From positions 1 to 64,000 of the forward strand of contig NZ_WHOA01000122.1 in NCBI RefSeq assembly GCF_013141715.1: a DNA stretch of 64,000 bases. The letters run 5' to 3'. The DNA is from Paenibacillus phytorum (GTDB lineage: Bacteria; Bacillota; Bacilli; Paenibacillales; NBRC-103111). The notes below the pieces were generated by a model that was not told where the DNA came from, did no database searches, and was given only the letters and a program-made list of their open reading frames with translations. This document shows positions 43,531 through 53,261 of this stretch, piece by piece (within the stretch, counting starts at the first letter, position 1; the number at the start of each line of letters is the position of its first letter). The translations under genes and the position numbers were made by a program.

Positions 43531-43534
43531 TCAT

Positions 43535-44308
43535 TCATACAATGATCCGCTCAGATTGTATCCAACCTAATTTCCGAGAAATTTGATTGGCTGTATTTTT
43601 AACCTTCTCAACCAATTCCGGCAATCGATCCTCATGAAAGTGGACATCGGGACCGGCAATACTAAGCCCTCCAACAATTTCTCCGGTATAATTAAAAATA
43701 GGAGCAGCCAAGGCGGCTGTATAATTCTCCTGCTCTGAATAGCTGACGGTATACCCCTTTTTTCTGGAGTCAGCTAATACGAGACGGAGCTGGTTCTTGT
43801 CCGTAATGGTACCCAATCCAATAGGCTCCAGTTTAATCTCATTCAAATATTGTTCTATTTCCTGATCGGGTAAAAAAGTAAGGAGCACACGAGAACATGC
43901 CCCAGCATAAAGCGGCGATCTACGCCCAATTTTTGTATACAGTCTCACGGGATGAGTCGATTCCAGCTTTTCAATGTAAATGGATTCGTTGCCATCCTTA
44001 ATAATAAGATTTACCGCTTCATATACATCATCACGGAGAGCTTGCATAAAAGGCAATGCAACTTGCCGCAGATCAAGCCGGTCCGCTACCAGTTGTCCGA
44101 ATTGAAGAAATAAAAGACCCAGTGAGTATTTACCTGCCTCATCCTTTTGAAGAAATCCCATATCCTCAAGCGAACCAATCATTCGATGAACGGATGTTTT
44201 GGGAATACCGGAGAGTTCTACCATCTCATTTAAATTTAACTTTGCATTCGTCAGAAAAAGATTAAGGAGGTCCAGCGATTTTACAACCGTTTTATTTTTG
44301 TTTTGCAC
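43535..44308 (-). CDS. IclR-family transcriptional regulator
   Basis: Regulator of 257 residues. The winged helix-turn-helix spans about 5-65 (LNLNEMVELSGIPKTSVHRMIGSLE), followed by the IclR effector-binding domain with GRRSPLYAGACSRVLL and a C-terminal AAPIFNYTGEIVGGLSIAGP. It starts with GTG, seven bases after AAGGAGG. It lies upstream of and parallel to the pxp operon, the position of KipR in Bacillus, so it probably controls that operon in response to 5-oxoproline or a related acid. Confidence 0.92.
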   Translation of the reverse strand: MQNKNKTVVKSLDLLNLFLTNAKLNLNEMVELSGIPKTSVHRMIGSLEDMGFLQKDEAGKYSLGLLFLQFGQLVADRLDLRQVALPFMQALRDDVYEAVNLIIKDGNESIYIEKLESTHPVRLYTKIGRRSPLYAGACSRVLLTFLPDQEIEQYLNEIKLEPIGLGTITDKNQLRLVLADSRKKGYTVSYSEQENYTAALAAPIFNYTGEIVGGLSIAGPDVHFHEDRLPELVEKVKNTANQISRKLGWIQSERIIV

Positions 44309-44380
44309 CTCTCATCCTCCTTGTAGTTGGTAATCATTTCACACAGAATGGACTTTCCATCCAAGCACCATATTCTAAAC

Positions 44381-44412
44381 GTCCGGTGAAAAACAGGCCG
44401 CTGCGCGGGATA
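44381..44412. repeat. Short repeat, copy 2 (5' side of iclR-type gene)
   Basis: GTCCGGTGAAAAACAGGCCGCTGCG, in direct orientation relative to 43499-43530. The two copies flank the IclR gene about 880 bases apart. Confidence 0.45.
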
Positions 44413-44595
44413 ATCGTTCTCCGATTGCTTGTGTTTCCGAACTTCTAAATATAAGATTATACATTCTTACCATGGTTAATTCAAATGGCACCTCTAACGT
44501 CACGCTGCTTAGAAAATTGGAGGAATTGGAGGCCAAAAGCTAGATTTCGAATAGAAACTACTCGCGGCTGAGGGTTAAATGTGTTATATCATGTT

Positions 44596-44952
44596 CTATA
44601 AGCGGCCCTCAACAACCTCTTGTAAGATGTATTCAATTGTATCTTTTATAACACTCACGCTCTTCGAACTGCATGTAAACAAGGGGGAATCCCACTTTTC
44701 TGCCTGGTGTTCTACATCTACTAACTCAACTAACATAATCTTATACTGTCCGTTAGGATTGAAGGAAGGATACCAACCAAGATCTAATATTCTTTTGTTA
44801 TCTTGGCTAACAATTTGCAAGATGTCTTCGTCCAACTCCAAAACATGTTCATAAGTATCATCTGTATATTCATCTGTTGAGATTTCAATAAAATTATTTT
44901 TGGAAATCATCCATCTTGATGGTATTCTGAGAGGAACCAATTGGGGCCTCAA
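44596..44952 (-). CDS. Hypothetical acidic protein
   Basis: Open frame of 118 residues with a TTG start and a weak AAGGCG 11 bases upstream. The protein is acidic (DEYTDDTYEHVLELDEDIL), has no signal peptide, and the segment IPSRWMISKNNFIEI suggests a small folded soluble protein of the kind seen among polymorphic-toxin immunity proteins; that is only an impression. I do not recognise a family. No toxin gene is adjacent. Confidence 0.55.
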   Translation of the reverse strand: MRPQLVPLRIPSRWMISKNNFIEISTDEYTDDTYEHVLELDEDILQIVSQDNKRILDLGWYPSFNPNGQYKIMLVELVDVEHQAEKWDSPLFTCSSKSVSVIKDTIEYILQEVVEGRL

Positions 44953-45386
44953 TGTGAATTCACGCCTTTCGTAACCACTTCATCATTCAAACAATATAAC
45001 TCTAACCATTATACCTTTTTGAGATAACACCCTTCCACGCACTGCCCGTCAGCTTCATATGCTGGAACTTTCATATCAATAACCATAACTATTTCTTCAC
45101 CCTTATAAAGTCAAAACCCAGAAATTCAAAAGCCACATTCATCCCTCTTTTATCCAAAAATTAGATTATGAAGAGATTGATATATCCACCACCTGGAACA
45201 AATAGGAAGATAATAGATATATTTTCTTATTCGGTATTGCGTTTTCATATTCCTTCATTTGTTACGTTTATCTGCCCGTCCCTCAATAAAGACAAGGAGA
45301 GACTGCCACGGCAGAACTGCTCCTTGTTTTGTTTGAACTATTGTTCTCCATAGTTGAATAATCTTATGAATTTAGAAAACAGTCTT
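44953..45386. other. Spacer without a convincing gene
   Basis: A/T-rich. The only structure is the repeat-type hairpin at 45291-45328. An open frame at 45168-45353 on the plus strand has no ribosome site and runs into that hairpin, so it is not called. Confidence 0.5.
45291..45360. repeat. Repeat-type hairpin near the end of the effector-binding gene
   Basis: ACAAGGAG pairs with CTCCTTGT around an inner CTGCC/GGCAG stem, followed on the plus strand by TTTTGTTTG and CTATTGTTCTCC. It resembles the terminator at 16041 and the element at 36888. It may end transcripts from the gene at 45387 (weak T-run on minus). Confidence 0.5.
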
Positions 45387-45872
45387 TTACTTCCGTTTTA
45401 TTGGAAAATGCAACAAAAAATCCGCATTTCCTCGTTCTAATGGTGAATGTACTTTCGAATACATCTCGAACCCGAAAGTTCCTGCTTGTTCATACTCTGA
45501 ATTACTTATCCACTCATACAACTCCCCATAAGCATCACCAGCCCTATCGATGTCTCCTTGGTATTCTAAAACTGCATAGGTCGCATTAGGAAGTTCATAT
45601 AAAATCATATTTACTGGCGGCTCCACATCATGATTAACTTCAACGCCAGCTATCCATGCAAACAGGTCAGTATCAGGATTATAATTTGGCGGGTCAATGA
45701 ATACGCCATATGTAATCGGAAGTCCTACGGCACCAATTACCTCTTCTAATCTTTCATTGAACGATTGCTGGAACTTAGGAATTATCATTTGTTCTCTAGT
45801 GTCTTGCAATAATGTTTCCAGTTTCATTCCTATGATACGGGAATGTTCTCTTTCAATGATTTTTATAGCCAT
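45387..45872 (-). CDS. GyrI-like / AraC effector-binding domain protein
   Basis: Protein of 161 residues consisting of one GyrI-like small-molecule-binding domain (YGVFIDPPNYNPDTDLFAW; AGVEVNHDVEPPVNM; YAVLEYQGDI) without a DNA-binding part. Such stand-alone domains bind hydrophobic or aromatic compounds or act as simple hydrolases. GGAGG lies seven bases before the ATG at 45872. Neighbours give no hint of the ligand. Confidence 0.85.
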   Translation of the reverse strand: MAIKIIEREHSRIIGMKLETLLQDTREQMIIPKFQQSFNERLEEVIGAVGLPITYGVFIDPPNYNPDTDLFAWIAGVEVNHDVEPPVNMILYELPNATYAVLEYQGDIDRAGDAYGELYEWISNSEYEQAGTFGFEMYSKVHSPLERGNADFLLHFPIKRK

Positions 45873-45993
45873 CACATAACCTCCATGATTAATTTCAATA
45901 TTACTTTCTCGAAGGTAGACTTTTTTCCTTTTTTTGGATGAGCAATTTTGCCCTTTATTTGAATGAACAAAAGAGGAGCTTTCGTGAGATTAT

Positions 45994-46028
45994 AAAAAAA
46001 GGCCGCCGAGCAATTTATCGGCAGCCTA
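45994..46028 (-). terminator. Terminator of the small basic protein gene
   Basis: GGCTGCCGA pairs with TCGGCGGCC (one G-U) and is followed on the minus strand by seven T. Confidence 0.85.
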
Positions 46029-46055
46029 GTGAGTACAATATTATTATGAATCTAT

Positions 46056-46229
46056 TCAGTTCCACCCTTTAGCGATAATCGGTTTCTTCTTATTTTTAAA
46101 AACCCTACCGAATAAGTTCAATTTCTTTTTTCGCTTGAGAGTAAGTTTAAGACCTTCAATAAGTAATCTCGATCTCAATTCGTCGCGACGATTAAGCGTG
46201 TGTAACCTCTTTATGAACTGCATGTCCAT
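46056..46229 (-). CDS. Small basic hypothetical protein
   Basis: Fifty-seven residues from the ATG at 46229 (MDMQFIKRLHTLNRRDELRS), ten bases after GGGAGG. It is rich in Lys and Arg (LKRKKKLNLFGRVFKNKKK). It has its own terminator, which supports a real gene. Longer in-frame starts (to 46292) lack a ribosome site. Not recognised; the charge suggests nucleic-acid or membrane-surface binding. Confidence 0.6.
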   Translation of the reverse strand: MDMQFIKRLHTLNRRDELRSRLLIEGLKLTLKRKKKLNLFGRVFKNKKKPIIAKGWN

Positions 46230-46443
46230 GTTGACCATCCCTCCCAAGTGTCTGTAAATGAGAAGCAGGACTTCTAATTCTGATATATACATTATAACCT
46301 TGTATTGGATAAATGTTTGTCACATTATAGACGAGTACAGCGCTTATTTTGTCGACATTTAGGCAAGCACAAGGAGATCAGAAACACCTTCCCGCTATCC
46401 CCACATAGTAAAGAAGGGTCAACATGTTTATGAAGTCATATAT

Positions 46444-46944
46444 CTACCCGCGAATATATCCACGTACCCATTCACGTATTTGAAGAGCCACTTCATTTAC
46501 CCCCGTTTTTGAAGTATCGACGGTAGACATAGGTGGTGTGTATGCTTTGTCAGCATTTTCAAGCAACCACTTTGCAAAGGATTTATGGTCTCGAATCATT
46601 TCCTCTGACCAATTTCTTGCTCGTAATCGTAATTCACGGGTTTCATCGTCACAATGTAAGTTCAAATAGTAAATATGCTTGAAGTAAGGATAATCCTCAC
46701 ACTTTTCAACATCCCACGGCATCATTGTTCCAACTATTATTGATATTCGCCCACTTTCGGCTATATTTCTTGCAACACGAAGCCAAATATTTTGAATTTT
46801 GTTCCAATCTTCTCCAACAAATGGATGAATGGAATCAATGTCGAAAATATCAACATCTGGTAATAATCCTCTGAGTTCCTTAATAACTGTCGTCTTCCCT
46901 GCACCACTTGCACCTGTCACTATAAACAACGTTTTTTCGTCCAT
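46444..46944 (-). CDS. P-loop nucleoside/adenylate kinase-like protein
   Basis: Protein of 166 residues. The Walker A motif GASGAGKT is at 11-18, followed by FDIDSIHPF (possible Walker B or acceptor region) and a LID-like RLRARNWSEEMIRD arginine-rich segment. It resembles small phosphotransferases annotated as nucleoside kinases, which phosphorylate a nucleoside or a small metabolite. AAGGGGGAAG precedes the ATG. Single gene; substrate unknown. Confidence 0.8.
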   Translation of the reverse strand: MDEKTLFIVTGASGAGKTTVIKELRGLLPDVDIFDIDSIHPFVGEDWNKIQNIWLRVARNIAESGRISIIVGTMMPWDVEKCEDYPYFKHIYYLNLHCDDETRELRLRARNWSEEMIRDHKSFAKWLLENADKAYTPPMSTVDTSKTGVNEVALQIREWVRGYIRG

Positions 46945-47043
46945 GCTGCTTCCCCCTTGAAAAGTTTTGAATTATTTTTTACTTTAGGAGGAAATCCAAA
47001 TATTGTAAAGTAAAACTTTGAATTTAGCATGCTACACGTATGA

Positions 47044-47075
47044 GAAAAAACAGCCAATCCATTCTGGACGGCTGT
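47044..47075 (-). terminator. Terminator of the third ABC operon
   Basis: ACAGCC(A/G)..TCCA-TTC-TGGA..GGCTGT stem; on the minus strand six T follow. It is just downstream of the sugar isomerase gene. Confidence 0.85.
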
Positions 47076-47096
47076 CTTCTCCTAATTGAACTTTCG

Positions 47097-47969
47097 TTAA
47101 ATTTCATTCCACAATTTTCTTAAGTTATTCATGCCTATCCGTGAACCGATTTCGCAGTCTTCCATCCCTTCGAATTCTACGGTTACATAGCCGTCATAGC
47201 CCGTATTTTTGATCAGCTTTATGATTTCTCTGATCTCGATGTCCCCATGGCCGACGATTGCGCCCCTTAAATAATTTCCGTTTGTAGTCCGGAACCAATT
47301 GCCTTCTCCCGGGTCTTGATAGTACGGTCTGAAGTAAAAGTCTTTAAAATGGATTAAGGAAGCGTAAGGCAGATTTTTGCGCACGCCGACAAGCGGGGCT
47401 TCGTCCACGCACATAAAATTGCCTACATCCAATGTCGTTTTAAAATTGGGGCGGTTCACTTCGGCTAGCACACGCTGCACCCGGTCGCTCGCCTGAACGG
47501 AGAAACCGTGATTTTCAATCGTTGTCGTTATGCCGTAGTTTGCCGCATAATCGGCAATAATTCGGCTTCCACGAACGATGAGCGGTAAGCTATTTTCAAA
47601 GTATTCGATTGTCATTTTCTCCGGAGGCAGTGTAAAGGCAGTAACATCATGGCGCATATGTCTCATGCCCAATCGATGCACGAGATCAACGTGCTGCTTG
47701 ACGCGATCCATCTCCGCTTCGAACTCTTCCTCCGTCCCCTGCACGAAGTTAGCGGGTATTGAATAATTCGATAAATCGATGCCGACCGATCTTGCCTTAT
47801 CTCTGAGCTCATCCGCCAACTCTAGGTTATCCACAAGCGTATAACCATACGGAACAAGCTCCAGATGCTCACCGCCGTTGTCTTTTACCCACTGAACAAC
47901 ATCCAGAATTGTCATTTTTTCCGACTTCAACGCCTGCAGCAAACTATAAGAACTAAGCCCGATTTTCAT
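47097..47969 (-). CDS. Sugar phosphate isomerase/epimerase (AP endonuclease 2-like TIM barrel)
   Basis: Protein of 290 residues of the xylose isomerase-like TIM-barrel family. Likely metal ligands are the Glu in TTIENHG, the Asp in TLDVGNF, the His in IHFKDF, and the Glu in VTVEFEG. It would isomerise or epimerise a sugar or sugar acid. GGAGG lies seven bases before the ATG at 47969; the ATG at 47975 touches the ribosome site. It is last in the fucosidase operon, 44 bases after the GH29 gene, so its substrate is probably derived from the fucosylated glycan. Confidence 0.88.
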   Translation of the reverse strand: MKIGLSSYSLLQALKSEKMTILDVVQWVKDNGGEHLELVPYGYTLVDNLELADELRDKARSVGIDLSNYSIPANFVQGTEEEFEAEMDRVKQHVDLVHRLGMRHMRHDVTAFTLPPEKMTIEYFENSLPLIVRGSRIIADYAANYGITTTIENHGFSVQASDRVQRVLAEVNRPNFKTTLDVGNFMCVDEAPLVGVRKNLPYASLIHFKDFYFRPYYQDPGEGNWFRTTNGNYLRGAIVGHGDIEIREIIKLIKNTGYDGYVTVEFEGMEDCEIGSRIGMNNLRKLWNEI

Positions 47970-48013
47970 CTTCATACCTCCAAGTATTCATCGATTAACG
48001 TTCTACCTTCGAA

Positions 48014-49249
48014 TCAGTTTACCGAATAAGCAGCAAATTTGCGCACAATCGGCGTCGCTGCGTACGCGGTAAACCGAACTCTCAGTTCGCTTGTCTCAAC
48101 CGCTGGAAATCTATCGATTTTCTTGTGACCGATAGCGCTTCCTTTTACAAGCTCCACCCACTCGCCGTTAAGCTGCGCTTCAAGCACATATTCCCGTACC
48201 CGTTCGCCGTGTGCAATGTCTTCCATAATCATAACATGGTCGACGGATTGCTCGCCATCCAAATGAAGCGTTACTTCCATGCCTTCTCCTATTGTGACAG
48301 CTAGCGGAGCATCAAACCGGCGACGGATTTCATCGCCCAGTTCGATTACGCGCTGCACGTCCACCTCCGGCAGTAAACCGCGGTCATCAGGAGCTACGTT
48401 TAACAACAGTGTCGCGCCATGCCCGACAGAGCGGTAGTAAAGATCCATCAAGTGTTCCAAGCTGTGCAGGCTGCTCTCGTCGTCCGGATGCCAAAACCAA
48501 TGGCGTCTGCGGATCGGCACATCGCACTCCGCAGGCACCCATGACGTAGTTCCTTCCATCCAAGTAAGCATGTCGCTTGTGAACATACTCTCTCTTGCAC
48601 TCTCTGCCGTATTCCAGCACGGGTATGGGGCTACGCCATCTTCGTTTCCAACCCAGCGAATTGTCGGCTGTCCCATGTTAAACACCATTGCATCCGGCTG
48701 GTACTGGTTGACAAGTCCGATAATTCTTTGCCAGTCGTACTCCCGTCCCTGAGAGCCTGCCCCATCAAACCATACCTCGACAAGCGGTCCGTATTGTGTC
48801 AACAGCTCAGTCAATTGTTCCGCATAGAAATCGTCGTATGCCGCTTTGTCCGAATAACACGGCTCATGACGGTCCCAAGGCGACAAGTACAAACCGAACT
48901 GCAAGCCTTCCTCCCGGCAAGCATCGGACACTTCACGGACAACGTCCCCTTGTCCGTCTTTCCATGGGCTCGACTTGACCGAATAATCGGTCGTCTTCGT
49001 TGGCCATAAGCAGAACCCGTCATGATGCTTGGCAGTCAGAACAAAATATTTAAACCCGGCCTGATTGGCCGTCTGCACCCACTGGCGCGCATCCAGCTGC
49101 GCTGGATTGAACTTCTGTGGTGAGTCTGTGCCCTCTCCCCATTCCTGATCGCAAAACGTGTTCATGCCAAAATGACAAAACATGCCCAGCTCCAGATCCT
49201 GCCAAGCCATCTGCTGCAGGGTCGGTTTCGCTAAAACTTCAGTATCCAT
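48014..49249 (-). CDS. GH29 alpha-L-fucosidase
   Basis: Protein of 411 residues matching GH29. The FCHFGMNTF and TAKHHDGFCLWPT (about 72-84) active-site segments and the nucleophile Asp162 in EVWFDGAG are present. The C-terminal part is a shortened beta-sandwich, typical of the GH29-B subgroup with narrower linkage preference. There is no signal peptide, so it acts in the cytoplasm on imported fucosylated oligosaccharides. It follows the binding-protein gene across a hairpin. Confidence 0.92.
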   Translation of the reverse strand: MDTEVLAKPTLQQMAWQDLELGMFCHFGMNTFCDQEWGEGTDSPQKFNPAQLDARQWVQTANQAGFKYFVLTAKHHDGFCLWPTKTTDYSVKSSPWKDGQGDVVREVSDACREEGLQFGLYLSPWDRHEPCYSDKAAYDDFYAEQLTELLTQYGPLVEVWFDGAGSQGREYDWQRIIGLVNQYQPDAMVFNMGQPTIRWVGNEDGVAPYPCWNTAESARESMFTSDMLTWMEGTTSWVPAECDVPIRRRHWFWHPDDESSLHSLEHLMDLYYRSVGHGATLLLNVAPDDRGLLPEVDVQRVIELGDEIRRRFDAPLAVTIGEGMEVTLHLDGEQSVDHVMIMEDIAHGERVREYVLEAQLNGEWVELVKGSAIGHKKIDRFPAVETSELRVRFTAYAATPIVRKFAAYSVN

Positions 49250-49319
49250 GAATCAGCCACACTCGCTTTCTATCATTTGTATGATCATAGCCTTAGCTAT
49301 AGTAGTCAGAAATCGCATA

Positions 49320-49352
49320 GTTCCGCCATCCGATCAAATCCGAAGGCGGAAC
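49320..49352 (-). other. Intergenic hairpin after binding-protein gene
   Basis: GTTCCGCC and GGCGGAAC form a perfect 8-bp stem, with further CCGAT/ATCCG-like pairing inside. No T-run follows on the minus strand. It lies 12 bases after the binding-protein stop, before the fucosidase gene. Confidence 0.6.
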
Positions 49353-49363
49353 CTATTTTCGTA

Positions 49364-51058
49364 TTACTTTTTGGCAATGGCCTTTTGATAGATTTCGATA
49401 TACTTGCCTAGCTGCAAGCCGTCAAAACCTTTTACATAGCTATCCCAATCTTTCTCGATGTCTTTGCTGCCCGTAATGAACTGCGCCATGTTCGACTTAA
49501 TGTAATCGCGAATTGTCGTTTTCAGTTGGGCTGCCACTTCCGCATCTTCCAGTGCGATGAACACGCTGGACGGGTACATTTGCTTCGATTGGAAAGGTTC
49601 ATATTTCGCCGATTCACGCTTCAGTCGAACTTCGTATGCGCCTTCAGCAAACGGATCCTGAAGAGCTGCCCACGAATCGCGGTATTGGAACGTTCGGAGA
49701 GACGGACCGATCTGCTCCCAACCATCGTTATGCGTCGTTTTGGTTTCAGCTTTCGTAATAATGGCATATTTCGCCGGCTCGCCGTTCATATCCTGCTCGC
49801 CGTCCTTCGCTTTGCGCCATCCTTGGCCTTCCGGACCGCGTTCTTCAAGTACGATCGCTTCCTCCGTATACAAATAGTCGGCCAAACGGATTGCGGCAAT
49901 TTGCTGTTCTTTCGTCGCTTTATTCGTAATCGCCATCTGCGAGCTGCCCACTCCCGCAAAATACCCTGCTTGCTGCACACCGTTCGGTCCTTTGAGCGGA
50001 GGAACGGTTACATAGTCTTTATGGCGCGGGTGCTTTTCGTCCGGCGAGTGTGCGTAACTGATCAAGGCCGTTGTAATGCCTCCCATCACATTTACGTCCT
50101 GTCGGTTGCCCAACTGCTGAATCGCGTCGGAATTTTGCGTAAATGACGCTGGATCGATCAGTCCTTCCTTGTATAACTTGTTCAGGTACAACAATCCCTG
50201 CTTCCATTCTGCCTTATTGGCGGACAAATCCACTTTGCCGTCTTTCAACTGGAGGAACGTGCCGCTGTCTTTGTCCACCTGGTCGTCGATAATGAACGAG
50301 TTCATCAAGAAGGAGGCGATGTTGCCTGCCCACATGTCGTCGGAACCAGTAAGCGGAATCTCGTCTTTTTTACCATTGCCGTTAGGATCTTTTTCCTTAA
50401 ATGCTTTCAGCACTTCGTAAAACTCATTCGTCGTTGTCGGCATTTTCAGCCCAAGCTTATCCAGCCAAGACTGGTTAATCCACAGCTTCTGGGCGTAGTT
50501 ACAGTGATAGCATTCGTTTATTTGCGGAAGCGCATAAATGTTGCCATCCGGTGCCGTGATAGAGCTTTTCAGATATGGCAGATCGGTCATCGCTTTTTTG
50601 AAGTTCGGCGCATATTTATCAATCAAATCGTTCAGTGGAATAAATACGCCCTGCTTGCCGTACTTCATCTGCTCATCTTTGGTCAAGGATCCATGTAAAA
50701 TCACTTCCGGATAATCGCCGCTTGCCAGCATTAGTTGTTTGCGGTCATTTAGCGCTTTGTCAGGTACGAGGTCCCATTTAATTTGAATGTTTGTCTTGTC
50801 CTGAACGTATTTCGTAAATGTATTGGTCTCCATATTCTCGATGCTGGCGAGCTGAGGTGCAAACATTTTGATCGTCATCGGTTTCTTTACGATCGGGTAT
50901 TGTCCAACAGGTGAGAACGCATCGCTAGCAACAGGCGCGCTGCCTGAAGGTGTGTTTGCCGCAGGCGTACCTGATTCTGTGCTGCAAGCGCTCAAAACGA
51001 GCGAAAAGCTTAATGCTACCCCCATCGTACCCGTGTAAGCTTTATTCCATCTTTTCAT
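49364..51058 (-). CDS. Sugar ABC transporter substrate-binding lipoprotein
   Basis: Solute-binding lipoprotein of 564 residues with lipobox LSAC (Cys25). The middle contains KDPNGNGKKDEIPLTG, a calcium-site-like loop (DPNGNGKKDE) common in LipO-type proteins. It should bind a fucose-containing oligosaccharide, judging from the fucosidase gene downstream. GGGAGGAG precedes the ATG. Third gene of the operon after both permease genes. Confidence 0.93.
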   Translation of the reverse strand: MKRWNKAYTGTMGVALSFSLVLSACSTESGTPAANTPSGSAPVASDAFSPVGQYPIVKKPMTIKMFAPQLASIENMETNTFTKYVQDKTNIQIKWDLVPDKALNDRKQLMLASGDYPEVILHGSLTKDEQMKYGKQGVFIPLNDLIDKYAPNFKKAMTDLPYLKSSITAPDGNIYALPQINECYHCNYAQKLWINQSWLDKLGLKMPTTTNEFYEVLKAFKEKDPNGNGKKDEIPLTGSDDMWAGNIASFLMNSFIIDDQVDKDSGTFLQLKDGKVDLSANKAEWKQGLLYLNKLYKEGLIDPASFTQNSDAIQQLGNRQDVNVMGGITTALISYAHSPDEKHPRHKDYVTVPPLKGPNGVQQAGYFAGVGSSQMAITNKATKEQQIAAIRLADYLYTEEAIVLEERGPEGQGWRKAKDGEQDMNGEPAKYAIITKAETKTTHNDGWEQIGPSLRTFQYRDSWAALQDPFAEGAYEVRLKRESAKYEPFQSKQMYPSSVFIALEDAEVAAQLKTTIRDYIKSNMAQFITGSKDIEKDWDSYVKGFDGLQLGKYIEIYQKAIAKK

Positions 51059-51169
51059 ATAGATGACTCCTCCCGTTTTATCGAACCATTGAATTTGAAC
51101 CTAAAGGAAGTAATCTAAGCTGCACGACTAACTTACCACCACCTTTCATGTTAATTGGCTGCCATAGCG

Positions 51170-52069
51170 TTACCCTTTCAATGAACCGATCATGACGCCC
51201 TTAACAAAATGCTTCTGCACAAAAGGATATATAATCAGCACGGGGGCACTCGCAACAACGATCAGCGAATACTTGAGCAAGTCCTTCAGCCCTTGCTGTG
51301 CCAACATTTGATCCACTTTGGACACCATGGTCGCATCAATTGTGTTCAGAATCAGAATGTTGCGCAGCACGATTTGCAGAGGGAACAAATTCGGCGATTT
51401 CAGAAAAATCAAGGCATCGAAGTACGCATTCCAATGGCCGACTGCATACATCAGCGTCAGCACAGCAAGAATCGGTTTGGAAAGCGGAATCACAATACTG
51501 GTAATGAACCGGATATCGCTACAGCCGTCGAGTTCAGCAGCTTCTGCGATTTCATCGGGAATCGTTGTCTGGAAAAAGGTGCGGGCGACAATAACCTGAA
51601 ACACCGCCAACGCTCCCGGCAAAATCATAGCCCAGCGAGAATCGAGCAAATGCAGGTTTTTCACGACCAGATAGAACGGGATAAGCCCTCCGTCAAACAT
51701 CATCGTGATGACTAGAAGTACCATAATAAAATTGCGGCCGTAGAACGTTTTTCTGGCCAGCGGATAAGCAAGCATAACTGTCAAGGCAACGTTCACAGCC
51801 GTACCGGCGACTGCATAAATGAGCGAATTCGAGTAACCGGATACGATTTGCGGATTGCGGAACACTGCTTTATAGCCCTCCAGCGTAAAATCTACTGGAA
51901 ACAACCACACCTTACCGGATACGACTGCTTGCGGTGAGCTAAACGATGAGCTGATGATGAAAATGAGCGGGAACAGGACGACGATCAGCACCACTGTTAA
52001 TAAAATGTAGATGCCTAGCAGAAACAACCGATCGCCCTGCGATTCTCGAATCGTTGTCGTTTTTAACAT
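51170..52069 (-). CDS. Carbohydrate ABC transporter permease, YtcP type
   Basis: MalG-like permease of 299 residues with six helices and the EAA loop EIAEAAELDGCSDIRFI. The C-terminus 'FVKGVMIGSLKG' is typical of the family. AAGGAGG precedes the ATG. It pairs with the LplB-type protein encoded 71 bases upstream. Confidence 0.93.
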   Translation of the reverse strand: MLKTTTIRESQGDRLFLLGIYILLTVVLIVVLFPLIFIISSSFSSPQAVVSGKVWLFPVDFTLEGYKAVFRNPQIVSGYSNSLIYAVAGTAVNVALTVMLAYPLARKTFYGRNFIMVLLVITMMFDGGLIPFYLVVKNLHLLDSRWAMILPGALAVFQVIVARTFFQTTIPDEIAEAAELDGCSDIRFITSIVIPLSKPILAVLTLMYAVGHWNAYFDALIFLKSPNLFPLQIVLRNILILNTIDATMVSKVDQMLAQQGLKDLLKYSLIVVASAPVLIIYPFVQKHFVKGVMIGSLKG

Positions 52070-52140
52070 AAATGATCCTCCTTACTGCGGACTGACGCTC
52101 CTGAATTGTGCGCAACATCGGGTTCTTGCGGCTCCGTCCG

Positions 52141-53136
52141 TTACCACAAGCTCGAATTGGACAGCTTCTTAGCTATGTAGTTGACACCTACGAGAAGAAT
52201 CAGGTTGACGACTGAGTTAAAGAAGCCGATTGCTGCTGAGAAGCTGAAGCTAGAGCTAAGCAGACCCACCTTGTACACATAGGTCGAAATGACTTCCGAC
52301 GTGCTGACGTTGAGTGGATTTTGCATCAAATATATCTTTTCGAAGCCAAGCTTCATTATGTTACCTAAATTCAAAATGAGCAGGATGACGGAAACTGGGA
52401 TCAGACTTGGGATATCGATATTGATGATCTTCTGAGGTCTGGACGCGCCATCCACTTTAGCCGATTCATACAGTTCAGGGTTAACGCCTGACAGAGCCGC
52501 TATATAAATGATGGCACCGTAACCCGTATACTGCCAAACATCTGACCAGACATAGATCGATTTGAACAAGCTGGGGATGCCCATGAAGTTTGTGTTATCC
52601 ACGCCGAGCATTTGCAGAAACTTGCTGATGATTCCTACGTTCGGCGACAGTGTTACGATGAGAATGGACACCATGATAACCGTTGAAATAAAGTAAGGCG
52701 CGTAAGTGACCATCTGCACGCTCTTTTTGAAAAATCCGTTGCGTATTTCATTCAAAGCCAACGCCAGTATGATCGGGGCTGGAAAGCCGACAAGCAAGCC
52801 GTACATACTGATGCCGAGCGTGTTCTTCATATACATCCAAAAATTCGGCGATTCGAAAAATTGTTCAAAATATTTCAAACCGACCCAGGGGCTTCCCCAA
52901 ATGCCTTTGATGACGTTGTAGTCTTTGAAAGCAATGACAACACCAGCCATAGGAATATACTTAAAAATGACCAAATAAAGAAGCGGCAGCAATACAACCA
53001 AATATAACTGCCAGTGACGCTTCATTTTTTTCCCAACGATGTTTAAAGATGACTTGCTGCCAGGCATTGCCGTTTTATGCTGCTTGCTGTGGTTTGGAGG
53101 TGTGGACGTCCTTAATTCCTTTTGGATGATTGACAT
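52141..53136 (-). CDS. Carbohydrate ABC transporter permease, LplB type
   Basis: MalF-like permease of 331 residues with the EAA loop ELYESAKVDGASRPQKI. It carries a longer polar N-terminus (about 35 residues) than its three counterparts in this window. AAGGAGAAGGAG precedes the ATG. First gene of the third ABC operon; the AraC-type regulator is encoded upstream on the same strand. Confidence 0.93.
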   Translation of the reverse strand: MSIIQKELRTSTPPNHSKQHKTAMPGSKSSLNIVGKKMKRHWQLYLVVLLPLLYLVIFKYIPMAGVVIAFKDYNVIKGIWGSPWVGLKYFEQFFESPNFWMYMKNTLGISMYGLLVGFPAPIILALALNEIRNGFFKKSVQMVTYAPYFISTVIMVSILIVTLSPNVGIISKFLQMLGVDNTNFMGIPSLFKSIYVWSDVWQYTGYGAIIYIAALSGVNPELYESAKVDGASRPQKIINIDIPSLIPVSVILLILNLGNIMKLGFEKIYLMQNPLNVSTSEVISTYVYKVGLLSSSFSFSAAIGFFNSVVNLILLVGVNYIAKKLSNSSLW

Positions 53137-53261
53137 AAGCTCCTTCTCCTTTCGTCTGTGCTGATTGCGCTTTCATATCCTAATACTAGAGTGCGATAAC
53201 AGGTTGCTGCAAGAAACAAGAATCGTGGCCCTAACCTTTTTCGCATAGCCTGAAAATACGC

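Noticed and set aside
45168-45353. 61-residue open frame on the plus strand
   Set aside because: No ribosome site, and its second half is the repeat-type hairpin.
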